Positions 16,712 to 25,660 of a stretch of 36,246 bases of DNA are shown here, in pieces (positions within the stretch are counted from its first letter, which is position 1; each line of letters opens with the position of its first letter). The translations under genes were made by a program, and so were the position numbers. Origin of the DNA: Phycisphaerae bacterium (GTDB lineage: Bacteria > Planctomycetota > Phycisphaerae > Phycisphaerales > UBA1924); contig JAUIFD010000014.1 in the NCBI GenBank assembly GCA_030429485.1, positions 1 to 36,246 on the forward strand, given 5' to 3'. The notes under the pieces are model-generated. The model was not told where the DNA came from. It did not search any database and saw only the letters and a program-made list of their open reading frames with translations.

Positions 16712-17727
16712 CGGACGCGCTCAGGCGCCTGGTCGGTCTGCCGTTCGAGCTTGTCGATGCGCGTGCGCAGGTCGGTGTAGAGCTGCTTGGCCTTGGCGAT
16801 CATGACGACCTGCTCGCCGTACTCGCGACGCGGCACGGCTGGCGCACCGGCGTAGGTGCCGCCCGGCGGGAGGTCGCGCGCAAGCCCGGTACGCGCGCCG
16901 AGCGTGACGCCATCCCCGACCTTGACGTTGTCGGCGATCCCGACCTGCCCGGCGATCGTCACGCCGTCGCCGAGCGTAACCGAGCCCGAGAGCCCGGCCT
17001 GCCCGCAGATCAGACACGCCCGCCCGATCCGGCAGTTGTGCCCGATCTGCACCAGGTTGTCGATCTTGGTGTCGTCACCAATCGTGGTATCCGCGAACTT
17101 GCCGCGATCGATGGTGGTGTTGGCCCCCACCTCCACCCGATCGCCGATCCGCACGCCAAAGAGGTGCGGGATGCGCGTCGGCATCCCACCGCGACGCGGA
17201 TCGGGGCGATACCCAAATCCGTCAGCCCCGATAACGACGCCGGGGTGGACGACGCAGTCTTCGCCGATTGTGCATCGTCGTGCAACGACAACACGGGCGT
17301 GGAGCACCGTGCGAGCCCCGATCATCGATCCCGCTTCGACAACGCAACCGGGCCCGATGTGTGCGGTCGGGTGGATGCTGGCGCTGGGATCAACCGCGGC
17401 CGTGATGTGCACGCCCGGCTGGGGCGGCGGACCGAGTTGTGCGTTGATCGCCTCGAGCAGGCAGAGCATCGCAACGTCGGGATCGTCGACGAGGATTGCG
17501 CACTTGTGCTCGGGGAGAGTGTCGAGCGAGAGCGTGCGCTCGACAACTGCCGCGGGCGCGGGGCACTCGACAAACGCCCGGAGGTACGCCGCATCGCGCA
17601 CGAACGTGAGGGTGCGTTCGTCGGCATCCTCGAGCGTGCCGGGGCGCGCGAGCACCGTATCCGCGGGACCACGGAGCTCGGCCCCGAGCATCTGCGCCAC
17701 GGCGCCAGTGGTGAGTGTGGGGAGCAT
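16708..17727 (-). CDS. lpxD: UDP-3-O-acylglucosamine N-acyltransferase
   Basis: 339 residues, normal for LpxD. An N-terminal uridine-binding domain (LTFVRDAAYLRAF) is followed from about residue 115 by left-handed beta-helix hexapeptide repeats (IHPTAHIGPGCVVEAG onward). The catalytic histidine is His230 in VQIGHNCRIG. FGYRPDPRRG and IPHLFGVRIGDRVEVGANTTIDRG are conserved family blocks. The C-terminal helix (QLYTDLRTRIDKLERQ) would bind ACP. It adds the second acyl chain in lipid A synthesis. Gene order OmpH-LpxD-LpxC is a compact version of the usual skp-lpxD cluster; fabZ and lpxA are not here. Confidence 0.95.
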   Translation of the reverse strand: MLPTLTTGAVAQMLGAELRGPADTVLARPGTLEDADERTLTFVRDAAYLRAFVECPAPAAVVERTLSLDTLPEHKCAILVDDPDVAMLCLLEAINAQLGPPPQPGVHITAAVDPSASIHPTAHIGPGCVVEAGSMIGARTVLHARVVVARRCTIGEDCVVHPGVVIGADGFGYRPDPRRGGMPTRIPHLFGVRIGDRVEVGANTTIDRGKFADTTIGDDTKIDNLVQIGHNCRIGRACLICGQAGLSGSVTLGDGVTIAGQVGIADNVKVGDGVTLGARTGLARDLPPGGTYAGAPAVPRREYGEQVVMIAKAKQLYTDLRTRIDKLERQTDQAPERVR

Positions 17728-17732
17728 CCGCC

Positions 17733-18365
17733 TCAGCCGCCGCCACCGACGCGGTACTGGTTGTTCATCCAGTCGAGGACTCGCTGCGTGATGTCAATAT
17801 CCTGGAGCGAGTAGAGCACTCTGCGGCTTTGGATGCGTGAGTTGATGTCCGCCTGCCCGAGACCATCGGGCATCGGGATCGCACGATCATCGAAGAACAC
17901 GAGCTCAAACTGCTCACGCTGTGCGATCTGCTCCACCGCGCCGAGCATCTTCTGGTACGCGGCGCGCACGGCGCGTCCTCGCGAGATATCAAGCTCTTCC
18001 TCAAGGAGCTTCTGCCGCACCAGGCCCTGCGCCCGAGCCTCGCGCAGGTCGCGCTGGAGACGTTCGCGCTCTTCGACCGCGTTCGGCGGGAGGTCATTCA
18101 ACGTCACCACGATCTCGTCTGCCCTGTCTACAAACTTGTCGAGTTCCGCCTGCTTCACGGCGACTTCCGCCCTGAGCCGCTCGTTGAACGCCTTGATCTC
18201 CTCGAGCTGATTCAGCACGCGCTCGACGTCCACGACGGCCACGTGCGCCTGCGCAGCTCGTGATTGGGCGGTTTGCGACCCAGCGACCGCCTGCCACGCC
18301 CACGCGCCGGCGACACAAAACGCCCCGATCACGAGCAGCGTGCGTCCCGAGAGTCGTTCAGCCAT
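17733..18365 (-). CDS. OmpH/Skp-like periplasmic chaperone
   Basis: 210 residues. A hydrophobic N-terminal segment (RTLLVIGAFCVAGAWAWQAVAG, about 7-28) acts as signal or anchor. It is followed by HVAVVDVERVLNQLEEIKAFNERL, the strand that opens the OmpH/Skp fold. A long coiled coil runs to about 165 and ends in FELVFFDD. Skp binds unfolded outer-membrane proteins in the periplasm. The start is fixed by CAGGAGG upstream of the ATG at 18365, with TACACT (18395-18400, minus strand) as the likely -10. It is 5 bases upstream of lpxD. A C-terminal extension of some 45 residues after the usual fold end is unexplained. Confidence 0.85.
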   Translation of the reverse strand: MAERLSGRTLLVIGAFCVAGAWAWQAVAGSQTAQSRAAQAHVAVVDVERVLNQLEEIKAFNERLRAEVAVKQAELDKFVDRADEIVVTLNDLPPNAVEERERLQRDLREARAQGLVRQKLLEEELDISRGRAVRAAYQKMLGAVEQIAQREQFELVFFDDRAIPMPDGLGQADINSRIQSRRVLYSLQDIDITQRVLDWMNNQYRVGGGG

Positions 18366-18469
18366 CCTGTGATCCTCCTGGATGAAGTTGGTGAAGTGTA
18401 GCGGGGGCGGATACACACCCGTCCGCGGCGCGGGAGCCCACCGGAACCCTCCGCATCACGGGACCGTGG

Positions 18470-19255
18470 TCAATAGTCGACGCCGCGCACGCCGTCACGG
18501 GTGTCGTGCAGGCGTGTCGCCTGGTTGAACCGCAGAGGGTTGGCGACCGGATCGCTCGCCTCGCGCGGGAGGTTCGCGTCGCAATGCCCGTCGGCGAACG
18601 CCATCGGCGTGGGCGCGTCCCAGTGGCCATCGATCACGTCCGGCTCTTGGCGCAGGTAGGCGAGGTGCGTATCCCAGAGGAGCACCTTGCTCGCGGGAAA
18701 CACGACTTCGGCCGCGCCGATGGCGCGCATGCCGGCATCGCCCGGCTCGTCGCTCCACAGGCGCGGGTCCGCGATGAAGCTGTTGGAGTACCGCCACGAG
18801 ATGAGCTCGCTGGGGCGGTCAGCATCATCGAGGTCGGGGATGCTGGGCAGGTCGGTATCCAAGCCGGGCGAGACCCAAGCCGCGTAGTTCTCCTCCCACG
18901 GCGCGACCTCTTTCAGGAATGCAGGCCATGCCCACTCCATGTCGAAGACGTCGCTGGTCGCGACGATCGCGCCGCGCGGGTACCACTCGAACACGAGCGC
19001 CGCACCACCCCCGGGCAGGTTCGGGTCTTCGCTCGCTTCGCCGTAGGGATAGTGCCCTTTGTACGCACCGGTGTAGATGGTGAACGACTGTCCGACCGTG
19101 CGCCCGTTCGCCAAGGCCTGGAGCTGGCGTGCGGCGGTGCGCGAACCACCGAGCGCCGGGAGCAGGATCGCGATGAGCGTCGCGAGGATGGCGATAACCA
19201 CGAGCAACTCGACGAGCGAGAACGCCCGACGCGAGGGGGTATACGACGCGCTCAT
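18470..19255 (-). CDS. Prepilin-type N-terminal protein (H-X9-DG-like)
   Basis: 261 residues. After a short basic leader (MSASYTPSRRA) comes the type IV pilin methylation motif and helix [20 protein letters not shown] (Glu at +5 of the mature protein). The C-terminal region has MAFADGHCDANL, the histidine/aspartate-glycine block seen in planctomycete prepilin-processing-associated H-X9-DG proteins. It would be cut by a prepilin peptidase after the leader and held in the inner membrane as a pseudopilin. The start overlaps the stop of the upstream TM gene by 4 bases (19252-19255). Role unknown; Planctomycetes encode many such proteins. Confidence 0.8.
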   Translation of the reverse strand: MSASYTPSRRAFSLVELLVVIAILATLIAILLPALGGSRTAARQLQALANGRTVGQSFTIYTGAYKGHYPYGEASEDPNLPGGGAALVFEWYPRGAIVATSDVFDMEWAWPAFLKEVAPWEENYAAWVSPGLDTDLPSIPDLDDADRPSELISWRYSNSFIADPRLWSDEPGDAGMRAIGAAEVVFPASKVLLWDTHLAYLRQEPDVIDGHWDAPTPMAFADGHCDANLPREASDPVANPLRFNQATRLHDTRDGVRGVDY

Positions 19256-20268
19256 CGCCCACCTCCATTCTGCGCGGCCCGCTCCCTCGCCGCCTTCGCC
19301 ATCGCGCTGAACCGGTCGTTCGCCGCGTCGGAAACGAGCTCGATCCTCAGCCCCACCGGCTGCCAAGCTGCTTCGGCGCCGTTGTACACGAAGTACGCCG
19401 CGAGACCCGCGTCGGCGTCCGCTCCCTGCTCTTCGGGCAACCTGCACGCGGTGAACACCTCCGCGACACGTCCGCCTTCGTCGGCCATACGTCCCGCGTC
19501 GGGGAAGAGCGCCGTGAGCGGCACGAGCACTGACTTGCGCTCCCGGCGCACACCGTCGGGCCCCTCGTCGGCGATGACCGCCATCATCATCGGCGCCCCC
19601 GGACGATCGCTCATGCCCGGCATGTTCGGTAGTCGTGGCAGGCGAGTCATGGTCGCCTCGTCGAGTACGGTGAACTCCGTCGACACCGGATCGAGCGAAG
19701 CGCCGCCGAGGAGCGACTGCACCCGCTGAAAGAGCGACCGCACAGGGTCGTCCGACGCCGTCGTCGCCGCGATCGAGCCGAGCTGCGCCGCCGCCTGCAC
19801 GAACGCCTCCTCGTCCCCGCGGATGATCGGATCGAGCATCGCGATCCACGATCGCACGAGGCCGAGCCGCTGAACCGCCGGCACGGCCACCGCGCTCAGA
19901 AGATCATCCGCGCGAGCCCGAACCTCGCTCTCGGCATGCACCAGCGCATCGGCAGCCGCAGACGGCGACGCATACGACGCGAAGGTGAACTCGCGCCCCG
20001 CAGCGGAGGGGCCGAGGTCGAACGGCGGCGCGCCCTCGATGCTGCGCTCCAGCCGACCCCCGGCAGTTCCCGGCGCCGAGATGCGCTCATCCTCGGCCCC
20101 CGATCCGGGTTCGCCACCCGCGATCGGCGCCGAACCCTGGCTCGCCGCGCGGGCCGAGCGGATCTCCGACCGGGCCGGCCCGAGGTTGACCCGCGTTTGC
20201 CAGATAACGGCTCCGACCGCACCGGCGGCAACAATCGCCGCACCCGCCCCGATCCAGGCTCTCGACAT
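19252..20268 (-). CDS. N-terminally anchored protein of unknown function
   Basis: 338 residues. One N-terminal TM helix (WIGAGAAIVAAGAVGAVIW, 5-23) is followed by a Ser/Gly/Pro-rich linker (about 30-90) and a soluble domain of about 240 residues with helical (YASPSAAADALVHAESEVRA) and strand segments (FTVLDEATMTRLPRLP, SVLVPLTALFP). It was not recognised as a known family. It ends inside the start codon of the prepilin-like gene, so the two products are probably made together and may act on one envelope apparatus. The ATG at 20268 follows ACAGGAG. Confidence 0.6.
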   Translation of the reverse strand: MSRAWIGAGAAIVAAGAVGAVIWQTRVNLGPARSEIRSARAASQGSAPIAGGEPGSGAEDERISAPGTAGGRLERSIEGAPPFDLGPSAAGREFTFASYASPSAAADALVHAESEVRARADDLLSAVAVPAVQRLGLVRSWIAMLDPIIRGDEEAFVQAAAQLGSIAATTASDDPVRSLFQRVQSLLGGASLDPVSTEFTVLDEATMTRLPRLPNMPGMSDRPGAPMMMAVIADEGPDGVRRERKSVLVPLTALFPDAGRMADEGGRVAEVFTACRLPEEQGADADAGLAAYFVYNGAEAAWQPVGLRIELVSDAANDRFSAMAKAARERAAQNGGGR

Positions 20269-20378
20269 GGTCCAATCTCCTGTCCGGCGAGCACCGGCTC
20301 CGATGGACGCCCAGATGCGCCCCGCGCGGGTCTCCGTCGCCGCGGCGCTATAACCCCACCCATCCTTCTTGCAGGAGC

Positions 20379-21410
20379 ATGCTTGTGTCGCACGAGACCG
20401 ATCGCGTCGAAGCCGCCCGCGAAGCCGTCCGCCTGGCGTGTGCCGTGACCAAGCAGGTGCAGGCTGCGCTGGATGATGTGCGAGCGATCACGAAGGACGA
20501 CAAGAGCCCCGTGACGGTCGCGGATTACGCGAGCCAGGCGATCGTCGGGCACATCCTGCGCGAGCGCCTGGGCGAGGGCGTGGTCCTCGTCGCTGAAGAA
20601 GCGAGCGCCTTCCTGCGCGACGACGACAACGCCGCACACCGCGACGCCACGCTCGCCGCGGTGCAGGAGGTGCTCCCCGAGCTCGACGCCGACGCGATGC
20701 TCGAAGCCATCGACATCGGCTCTGGCGACACGCACCACGGCGGCTTCTGGACCCTGGACCCTGTCGACGGCACGAAGGGCTTTCTGCGCAATCAGCAGTA
20801 CGCGATCGCCCTCGCGTACGTCGAGCGCGGCACGCCCACCATCGGCGTCATGGGATGCCCCAACCTTCCCGCCGATTTCTCCGAGCCGCTCGACGCGCCC
20901 GACAAGCACGGGTGCGTCTATGTCGCGATTAAGGGCGAGGGTGTGTGGCAGTACCCGGCGGACAACGACCGCGCCGACGGCACGCACATCAAACGTCTCG
21001 ACCACGCCAAGGGCGAGGCGATCTCCGTGTGCGCATCGGTCGAGAAGGCGCACTCCAACGTCTCGGACACCGATCGCATCCTGGAGTACCTCGCGGCTCA
21101 GGGCGAGCCCGCCGGCGAGCCGACGCGCTTGGACTCACAGGCGAAGTACGCCGTCACCGGGCGCGGGCAGGCCGACGCGTACCTGCGCCTCCCGACGCGG
21201 AAGGGATACGTTGAGCGCATCTGGGATCACGCGGCGGGGTGCCTCGTCGCGAGCGAGGCCGGGTGCTTCGTAACCGACATCCACGGCAAGGCGCTGGACT
21301 TCACCCACGGACGCGGGCTGGAAAAGAACAAGGGCGTCGTCTGCGCCCCGCCGCGTGTACACGGGCTGATGATGGGGGCGATCGAGGCGTTGGGGATCGG
21401 GGGAGAGTGA
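20379..21410 (+). CDS. HAL2/CysQ-type 3'(2'),5'-bisphosphate nucleotidase
   Basis: 343 residues of the inositol-monophosphatase superfamily. Metal-binding residues are in place: VTVADYASQ (Asp49), LVAEEAS (Glu73/74), LDPVDGTKGF (Asp127, Asp130) and IWDHAAGC (about 282-288). The block SQAKYAVTGRGQADAYLRLP just before it matches eukaryotic-type HAL2 rather than short CysQ. It should convert PAP to AMP and phosphate, removing an inhibitor produced in sulfate activation and sulfotransfer, with Mg2+ as cofactor and Li+/Na+ sensitivity known for the family. No sulfate assimilation gene is nearby. The ATG at 20379 follows TTGCAGGAG. Confidence 0.9.
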   Translation: MLVSHETDRVEAAREAVRLACAVTKQVQAALDDVRAITKDDKSPVTVADYASQAIVGHILRERLGEGVVLVAEEASAFLRDDDNAAHRDATLAAVQEVLPELDADAMLEAIDIGSGDTHHGGFWTLDPVDGTKGFLRNQQYAIALAYVERGTPTIGVMGCPNLPADFSEPLDAPDKHGCVYVAIKGEGVWQYPADNDRADGTHIKRLDHAKGEAISVCASVEKAHSNVSDTDRILEYLAAQGEPAGEPTRLDSQAKYAVTGRGQADAYLRLPTRKGYVERIWDHAAGCLVASEAGCFVTDIHGKALDFTHGRGLEKNKGVVCAPPRVHGLMMGAIEALGIGGE

Positions 21411-21471
21411 ACGACCCCCTCCTCGTAGGATGGGCGTCAAGCCCGTTGCTCCAGAGCCCCCTCGCGCCGTG

Positions 21472-21756
21472 CTACCAAATCGGTGCCTTTTTCCAGTACT
21501 TCAAAGGTGGATCAATAGACCCACCTTCCGCTACGACGCGCGCTTCCTCGACGCTGAGCGAGAAGATGTAGTCGCCGCCGTCGGGCGCGTAGAAACTGAA
21601 CGCAAAGACGCCGTGCTCCTCATCCCAGCCTCCGCAGAAGTTCCCCTGTTGGTACAGGTCATCGCTGTCGACGAACGCCGCCTCGCCCTTCGCCACGATC
21701 TCGCGGCAAATCTCCCGGAAGTCATTGTCGATGGTGAGCTTCATCGCTGTGCCCAT
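21472..21756 (-). CDS. Small acidic protein of unknown function
   Basis: 94 residues from the ATG at 21756 (or 90 from an ATG at 21744). Acidic and aromatic: KLTIDNDFREICREIVAKG, YQQGNFCGGWDEEH, GVFAFSFYAPDGGDYIFSLS. The pattern suggests a compact alpha+beta single domain without signal or membrane segment. Base composition is less GC-biased than the neighbours, which may hint at recent acquisition. It starts 70 bases after the dockerin-gene stop, and its stop faces that of the phosphatase gene 61 bases away. No family recognised. Confidence 0.5.
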   Translation of the reverse strand: MGTAMKLTIDNDFREICREIVAKGEAAFVDSDDLYQQGNFCGGWDEEHGVFAFSFYAPDGGDYIFSLSVEEARVVAEGGSIDPPLKYWKKAPIW

Positions 21757-21826
21757 GAACGCAATCCGTGAGAGGGACCTGTGAGCGGCGGGTGGATGCC
21801 ACCGACGGAAGCCGGGACGAGAACCG

Positions 21827-23251
21827 TCAGCACCCCGCCTGATACGCCGCCAAGAACGCGAAGAAGTCGTTCGTGTTGATGAACCCATCCGCGAAGAAGT
21901 CCGCGCCCGGGTCGCCGACCTGATACAGCGTCAGGAACGCGAAGAAATCGTTCGTGTTGATCATCCCGTCGCCGCCGGGGGGCGAGAGGTCGGGCGCACA
22001 CGCGCACGACGTGATCGCCGCGAGCCCGCGCGCGGGGATCGGCGTGCCCGCGCCCACGCCGGTCGAGGGGTCGAGCCCGCCGACCTGCGTGAAGTTGCCC
22101 GCGACCACAAGCTGATCACCCCACACATACAGCCCGAACGCCGACGCAAAGCTCCCGCTTGTCGCCGGGTTGTTCACGCCCGACCCGAGCACCGGCTCCC
22201 ACACATCATTCACGAGTTTCGCGAAGTACCCGACCTCGAAGAACGCTGTGCCCGAGGCGTAGAGCGCGGGCCCCGAGCCATCGTCGAACACCGCGAGATC
22301 GGTGATGCGTCCGGAGACGGTCTGCCCCACGCCGGTCCAGTGTGCGCCGTCCCACTTCGCGCACTGGTAGATCGGTCCCGAGCCGTTGATGCGGAACTGC
22401 CCGCCCGCGGCGTAGAGGTTCTCGTTGCCCTGGGTGTCGTCGAAGACCGCGAAGCTCGTCATGTTGTTGGTGACGCTCGTGGGCACGAGTGTCTCGCCGA
22501 CGCTCTCCCACGTGTTGTCGTTGACATTGAACCGGGCGACGTTGGTCGCACCGACACCATCGACCGAGTCGAACCGCCCGCACATGTAGATGGCTCGCCC
22601 CGAGCCGTCGTCCCACTCCTTAAGCGACTGTCCGAAGGCGCTGAACCCGCCGTCGATCCCGATGCCGTTGCCCCAGACATAGAACGCCGATCCGTCGAAG
22701 CTCGCGAGCCCGCCCGCGGTGACGCCGCCGATGGCGTCCCAGTTACCGCACATGTAGAGGCGTTCGCCATCGCCGAGATCGAGCGGGAGCAGGTCGTAGG
22801 TGACGCGCGAAACGGTCTGATCGAAGCCCGCGCCGACGTCGCTCCACGTCGAGCCGTTCCACACCGCGAACGAGTTGGCCGCAGCCTGCCCTCCCGCGAA
22901 GTTGAACTGCCCGACCACGTACAGCTTCTCGCCCGTGCCGTCGTTCCACGGCACGAGTCGATTCAGAAAGGCGTTGGTGCTCCCCTGGTTGATGCCGGTG
23001 CCGAGCCTGCGCCACAGCCCCGTGGCGGGGTCGTACGACCCGAGGAAGTCCGCGACGCCTCCGATCCGCGTCGCCGACCCGCCGACGTACAACTTCTCCC
23101 CCGTGCCGTCGTCCCACGCCACCATGGGCGCGAGGTACCCCGTGCCGGCAATGCCCGGGTTGCCGAGGGTGGTGTCCCATTCGGGCACGCACTGCCCGGA
23201 CGCGCCGCCCGCCACACCCGCCACGAAACACGCCAACGCGACATTCCGCAT
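21827..23251 (-). CDS. Secreted beta-propeller protein with GC-type dockerin
   Basis: 474 residues. Signal peptide MRNVALACFVAGVAGGASGQ. The mature region consists of about seven repeats of some 50-55 residues with the pattern WDDGTGExLYVGG...IGG...W..LG; they start near 45 and recur (YVVGQFNFAGG, YMCGNWDAIGG, YMCGRFDSVDG, YAAGGQFRING). A kelch-like seven-bladed propeller is likely. The C-terminus holds two dockerin loops (GDGMINTNDFFAFLTLYQ, ADGFINTNDFFAFLAAYQ) and ends AGC. It is predicted to be exported and surface-attached through the dockerin tail. The start follows AAGGAGAG and a promoter-like pair at 23273-23301. Ligand unknown. Confidence 0.82.
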   Translation of the reverse strand: MRNVALACFVAGVAGGASGQCVPEWDTTLGNPGIAGTGYLAPMVAWDDGTGEKLYVGGSATRIGGVADFLGSYDPATGLWRRLGTGINQGSTNAFLNRLVPWNDGTGEKLYVVGQFNFAGGQAAANSFAVWNGSTWSDVGAGFDQTVSRVTYDLLPLDLGDGERLYMCGNWDAIGGVTAGGLASFDGSAFYVWGNGIGIDGGFSAFGQSLKEWDDGSGRAIYMCGRFDSVDGVGATNVARFNVNDNTWESVGETLVPTSVTNNMTSFAVFDDTQGNENLYAAGGQFRINGSGPIYQCAKWDGAHWTGVGQTVSGRITDLAVFDDGSGPALYASGTAFFEVGYFAKLVNDVWEPVLGSGVNNPATSGSFASAFGLYVWGDQLVVAGNFTQVGGLDPSTGVGAGTPIPARGLAAITSCACAPDLSPPGGDGMINTNDFFAFLTLYQVGDPGADFFADGFINTNDFFAFLAAYQAGC

Positions 23252-23272
23252 CGTGCTCTCCTTGAGATCACG

Positions 23273-23301
23273 AGCGTACCGAAGCGACCCGGACCATCCA
23301 A
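23273..23301 (-). promoter_or_regulatory. Candidate promoter for the propeller/dockerin gene
   Basis: On the minus strand: TTGGAT (23301-23296), a 17-base spacer and TACGCT (23278-23273), 22 bases before the ATG. The extended -10 context GGTACGCT is the same as that before gmhA (25647-25654, plus strand). Confidence 0.45.
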
Positions 23302-23312
23302 TAACCTCGTGG

Positions 23313-25634
23313 TTACCGGACGAGCCGCCACGCCCGGTGCGCGCCCTTCTTCCGGAAGTCCTCCGGCAGCGTCTGGCGCGTGATCTCGCGAACCCCTGAC
23401 CACGCTGACGACTCCGGGCGGAGTTCAAAGCGTCGCGCGTTGCACGAGAAGTAGAGGACGCCGCCGGGTGCGAGGGCCCGGTAGGCAGCGTCGAGCAGCA
23501 CGGGGTGATCGCGCGCCACGTCCCAATCCCGATCAAGGGACTTGGAGTTAGAAAACGTCGGCGCGTCCGCGATGATCAAGTCGAACGAGCCCGCCTCCGC
23601 GCTCGCGGTAGAGGCGATCGCGTCGGCCTTGATGAAGGCGAAGCGAGGCTCGTTCGGGTCCACGCTGTTGAGTCGGAAGTTCTCGCACGCCCAGTCGAGG
23701 TATGTGTTCGACATGTCCACGGTCGTGATGCTCGCAGCCCCACCCGCCGCCGCTGCCACGGAGAACGACCCGGTGTACGCAAAGAGATTGAGCACACGCC
23801 CGCCCGAAGCCTGCTCGCGCACCATCGCCCGCGTGATCCGATGGTCCGCGAAGAGCCCGGTATCGAGATAGTCCGAGAGATTGACCTTGAACCGCAGATC
23901 ATGCTCGCGAACGACATAGGTGCGCGCATCGCGCGCGACCCGCTCATACTGCCCCTCCGAGCCATCGAGCGTGTGCTGACGGTCGCGTTGACGCCTGCGG
24001 GTCTTGAGGTAGACGTCGCGCCGATCCGCGTCGAGCGCGCGCGCGCCGAGCTTGCACACCTCATCCAGAAACGCCGCCTGCGACGCGGGCGTGCGCTCCG
24101 TCGCGCGCTGGTGTTCCGCGATGTGGACCGCCGGCCCGTACCGATCCACCGTCACCGCCACACCCGGCACGTCGCGGTCATACAGGCGATACGCCTCGAT
24201 CCCGCGCTCGGGCCATTTGCGGAGGTGCCGCGCGCGCTTCGCGAGCACTGCTTCAAACTGCGCAAGGCGCTCGCGATCTGCCCCGGAAAGCCCGCCAAAG
24301 GCGGGAGCCACCGCGCCTCCCAATGCTCGTACGACGGGCTTCGAGCCAGCCTCTCCCGGGTCGTCTTGCGCCGGAGGCTCTCGACCCGGAGCCCGTTTCG
24401 CCCGCTCGGGCATGAACGAGTACAAGTTGCACCGGATCGACCCGTTGTAGAGCTTGCGTCGCTTCGTCGCTTCCTGCCCGACGAGGCGCTCGAACTCCTC
24501 GTGCGCGGTGAGGATCGAGTGCGACCAAGTCGGGAGTCGCTGGAGGATCGCCGGGAGCGCGCGGTAGAGGGCCTCCGCGTGCGCACGATCGTCGAGGCGC
24601 AGGCCGTAGGGAGGGTTGGTGACGATCACGCCGTGCTCGAGCTTCGTGCGCAGCTCGCGCACGTCGCGCTCCTGAGCATGGATCAGCTCCGCGACACCCG
24701 CGCGCTCCGCGTGCGCGCGCGTGGTCGCCACCGCCTGCTCGTCGCGGTCGTACGCGAACAGGCGCGTGCCGTCGGGCGCCGGGTGTTCTTCCGTGCGCGC
24801 CCGCTCGCGCGCATCCTGGAAAGTCGCGTCGCCGACGCGCGCCCAGTGCTCACTCGCAAACGCCCGATCGCGCCCGGGCGCACGGTTGGTCGCGATCCAC
24901 GCCGCTTCGATCGGGATCGTGCCCGTGCCGCAGAACGGGTCGATGAGCGGGCGACCGGGTCGCCACCCGGAGAGCAGCACGATCCCCGCCGCGAGCGTCT
25001 GCTTGAGCGTCGCCGGGCCGGCGTTGACCGTTCGGTACCCGCGCCGGTGGAGCGGCTCGCCGGTGGTGTCGAGCGCGAGTGTGAGCTGATCGCCGACGAG
25101 GCGCGCTTCGATCGGGAAGACCGCTCCCGCCTCGGGCAGTTCGCTCGTGTTGTGCGCGCGCATCAGTGATTCGACAACCGCCCGCTTCACCGCGCGCGTG
25201 CCCGCGGGCACGCTCGTGAGCCACGACCGCACCGCCCGGAATCGCACGGGAAACCCGCCATCCGCCGGGACCCACGCCGCCCACGACACGCTGCGCACCG
25301 CCTCGAACAGCTCGTCGAAATCGCGCGCCGTCGCCCGCGCGAGCTGCACGTACACACGCTCGGCTGTGCGCAGGCGGACGTTGGCATGCGCGATGGACGC
25401 GGGTGTGCCACGGAAGCGGACCATGCCCGGGCCGTCCGGCTTGGGGTCTTGGGGTGGGTCGCTCAGCTCGCCCGCGTCGCGCGCGCCCGCCATCCGTCGC
25501 AGCTCGCCCGCGAGCACCGACTCGAGCCCGAAGGCGCACGTGGCGTAGAGGTCGAGCGATTCACCGGATCGCCCATCGGCGGTTCCTTCGCTGCTGGGCG
25601 CGTCGAGCTCGGGTTCGTGGTCGGGAAGAGCCAT
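23313..25634 (-). CDS. rlmKL: Bifunctional 23S rRNA methyltransferase RlmKL
   Basis: 773 residues. A THUMP-type RNA-binding region (about 30-200) leads into a first Rossmann methyltransferase with LIDPFCGTGTIPIEAAWIA (230-248) and the N2-guanine motif VTNPPYGL (338-345), the RlmL part. A central linker carries a low-complexity Pro/Gly stretch. The C-terminal RlmK half has VLNLFAYTGSFSVAAAAGGA and the catalytic-type IADAPTFSNSK (688-698), and ends in KKGAHRAWRLVR. Together the halves make m2G2445 and m7G2069 (E. coli numbering) in 23S rRNA. I use the ATG at 25634; an in-frame GTG at 25646 would add 4 residues. The promoter region is shared with divergent gmhA. Confidence 0.92.
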   Translation of the reverse strand: MALPDHEPELDAPSSEGTADGRSGESLDLYATCAFGLESVLAGELRRMAGARDAGELSDPPQDPKPDGPGMVRFRGTPASIAHANVRLRTAERVYVQLARATARDFDELFEAVRSVSWAAWVPADGGFPVRFRAVRSWLTSVPAGTRAVKRAVVESLMRAHNTSELPEAGAVFPIEARLVGDQLTLALDTTGEPLHRRGYRTVNAGPATLKQTLAAGIVLLSGWRPGRPLIDPFCGTGTIPIEAAWIATNRAPGRDRAFASEHWARVGDATFQDARERARTEEHPAPDGTRLFAYDRDEQAVATTRAHAERAGVAELIHAQERDVRELRTKLEHGVIVTNPPYGLRLDDRAHAEALYRALPAILQRLPTWSHSILTAHEEFERLVGQEATKRRKLYNGSIRCNLYSFMPERAKRAPGREPPAQDDPGEAGSKPVVRALGGAVAPAFGGLSGADRERLAQFEAVLAKRARHLRKWPERGIEAYRLYDRDVPGVAVTVDRYGPAVHIAEHQRATERTPASQAAFLDEVCKLGARALDADRRDVYLKTRRRQRDRQHTLDGSEGQYERVARDARTYVVREHDLRFKVNLSDYLDTGLFADHRITRAMVREQASGGRVLNLFAYTGSFSVAAAAGGAASITTVDMSNTYLDWACENFRLNSVDPNEPRFAFIKADAIASTASAEAGSFDLIIADAPTFSNSKSLDRDWDVARDHPVLLDAAYRALAPGGVLYFSCNARRFELRPESSAWSGVREITRQTLPEDFRKKGAHRAWRLVR

Positions 25635-25644
25635 GGGGACGCGC

Positions 25645-25654
25645 ACGGTACGCT
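25645..25654. promoter_or_regulatory. Overlapping divergent -10-like elements, rlmKL/gmhA
   Basis: ACGGTACGCT reads TACGCT on the plus strand (25649-25654, for gmhA at 25661) and TACCGT on the minus strand (25650-25645, for rlmKL at 25634). The two hexamers overlap in the TA pair of GTAC. No convincing -35 is visible for either. Confidence 0.35.
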
Positions 25655-25660
25655 TGCCCC

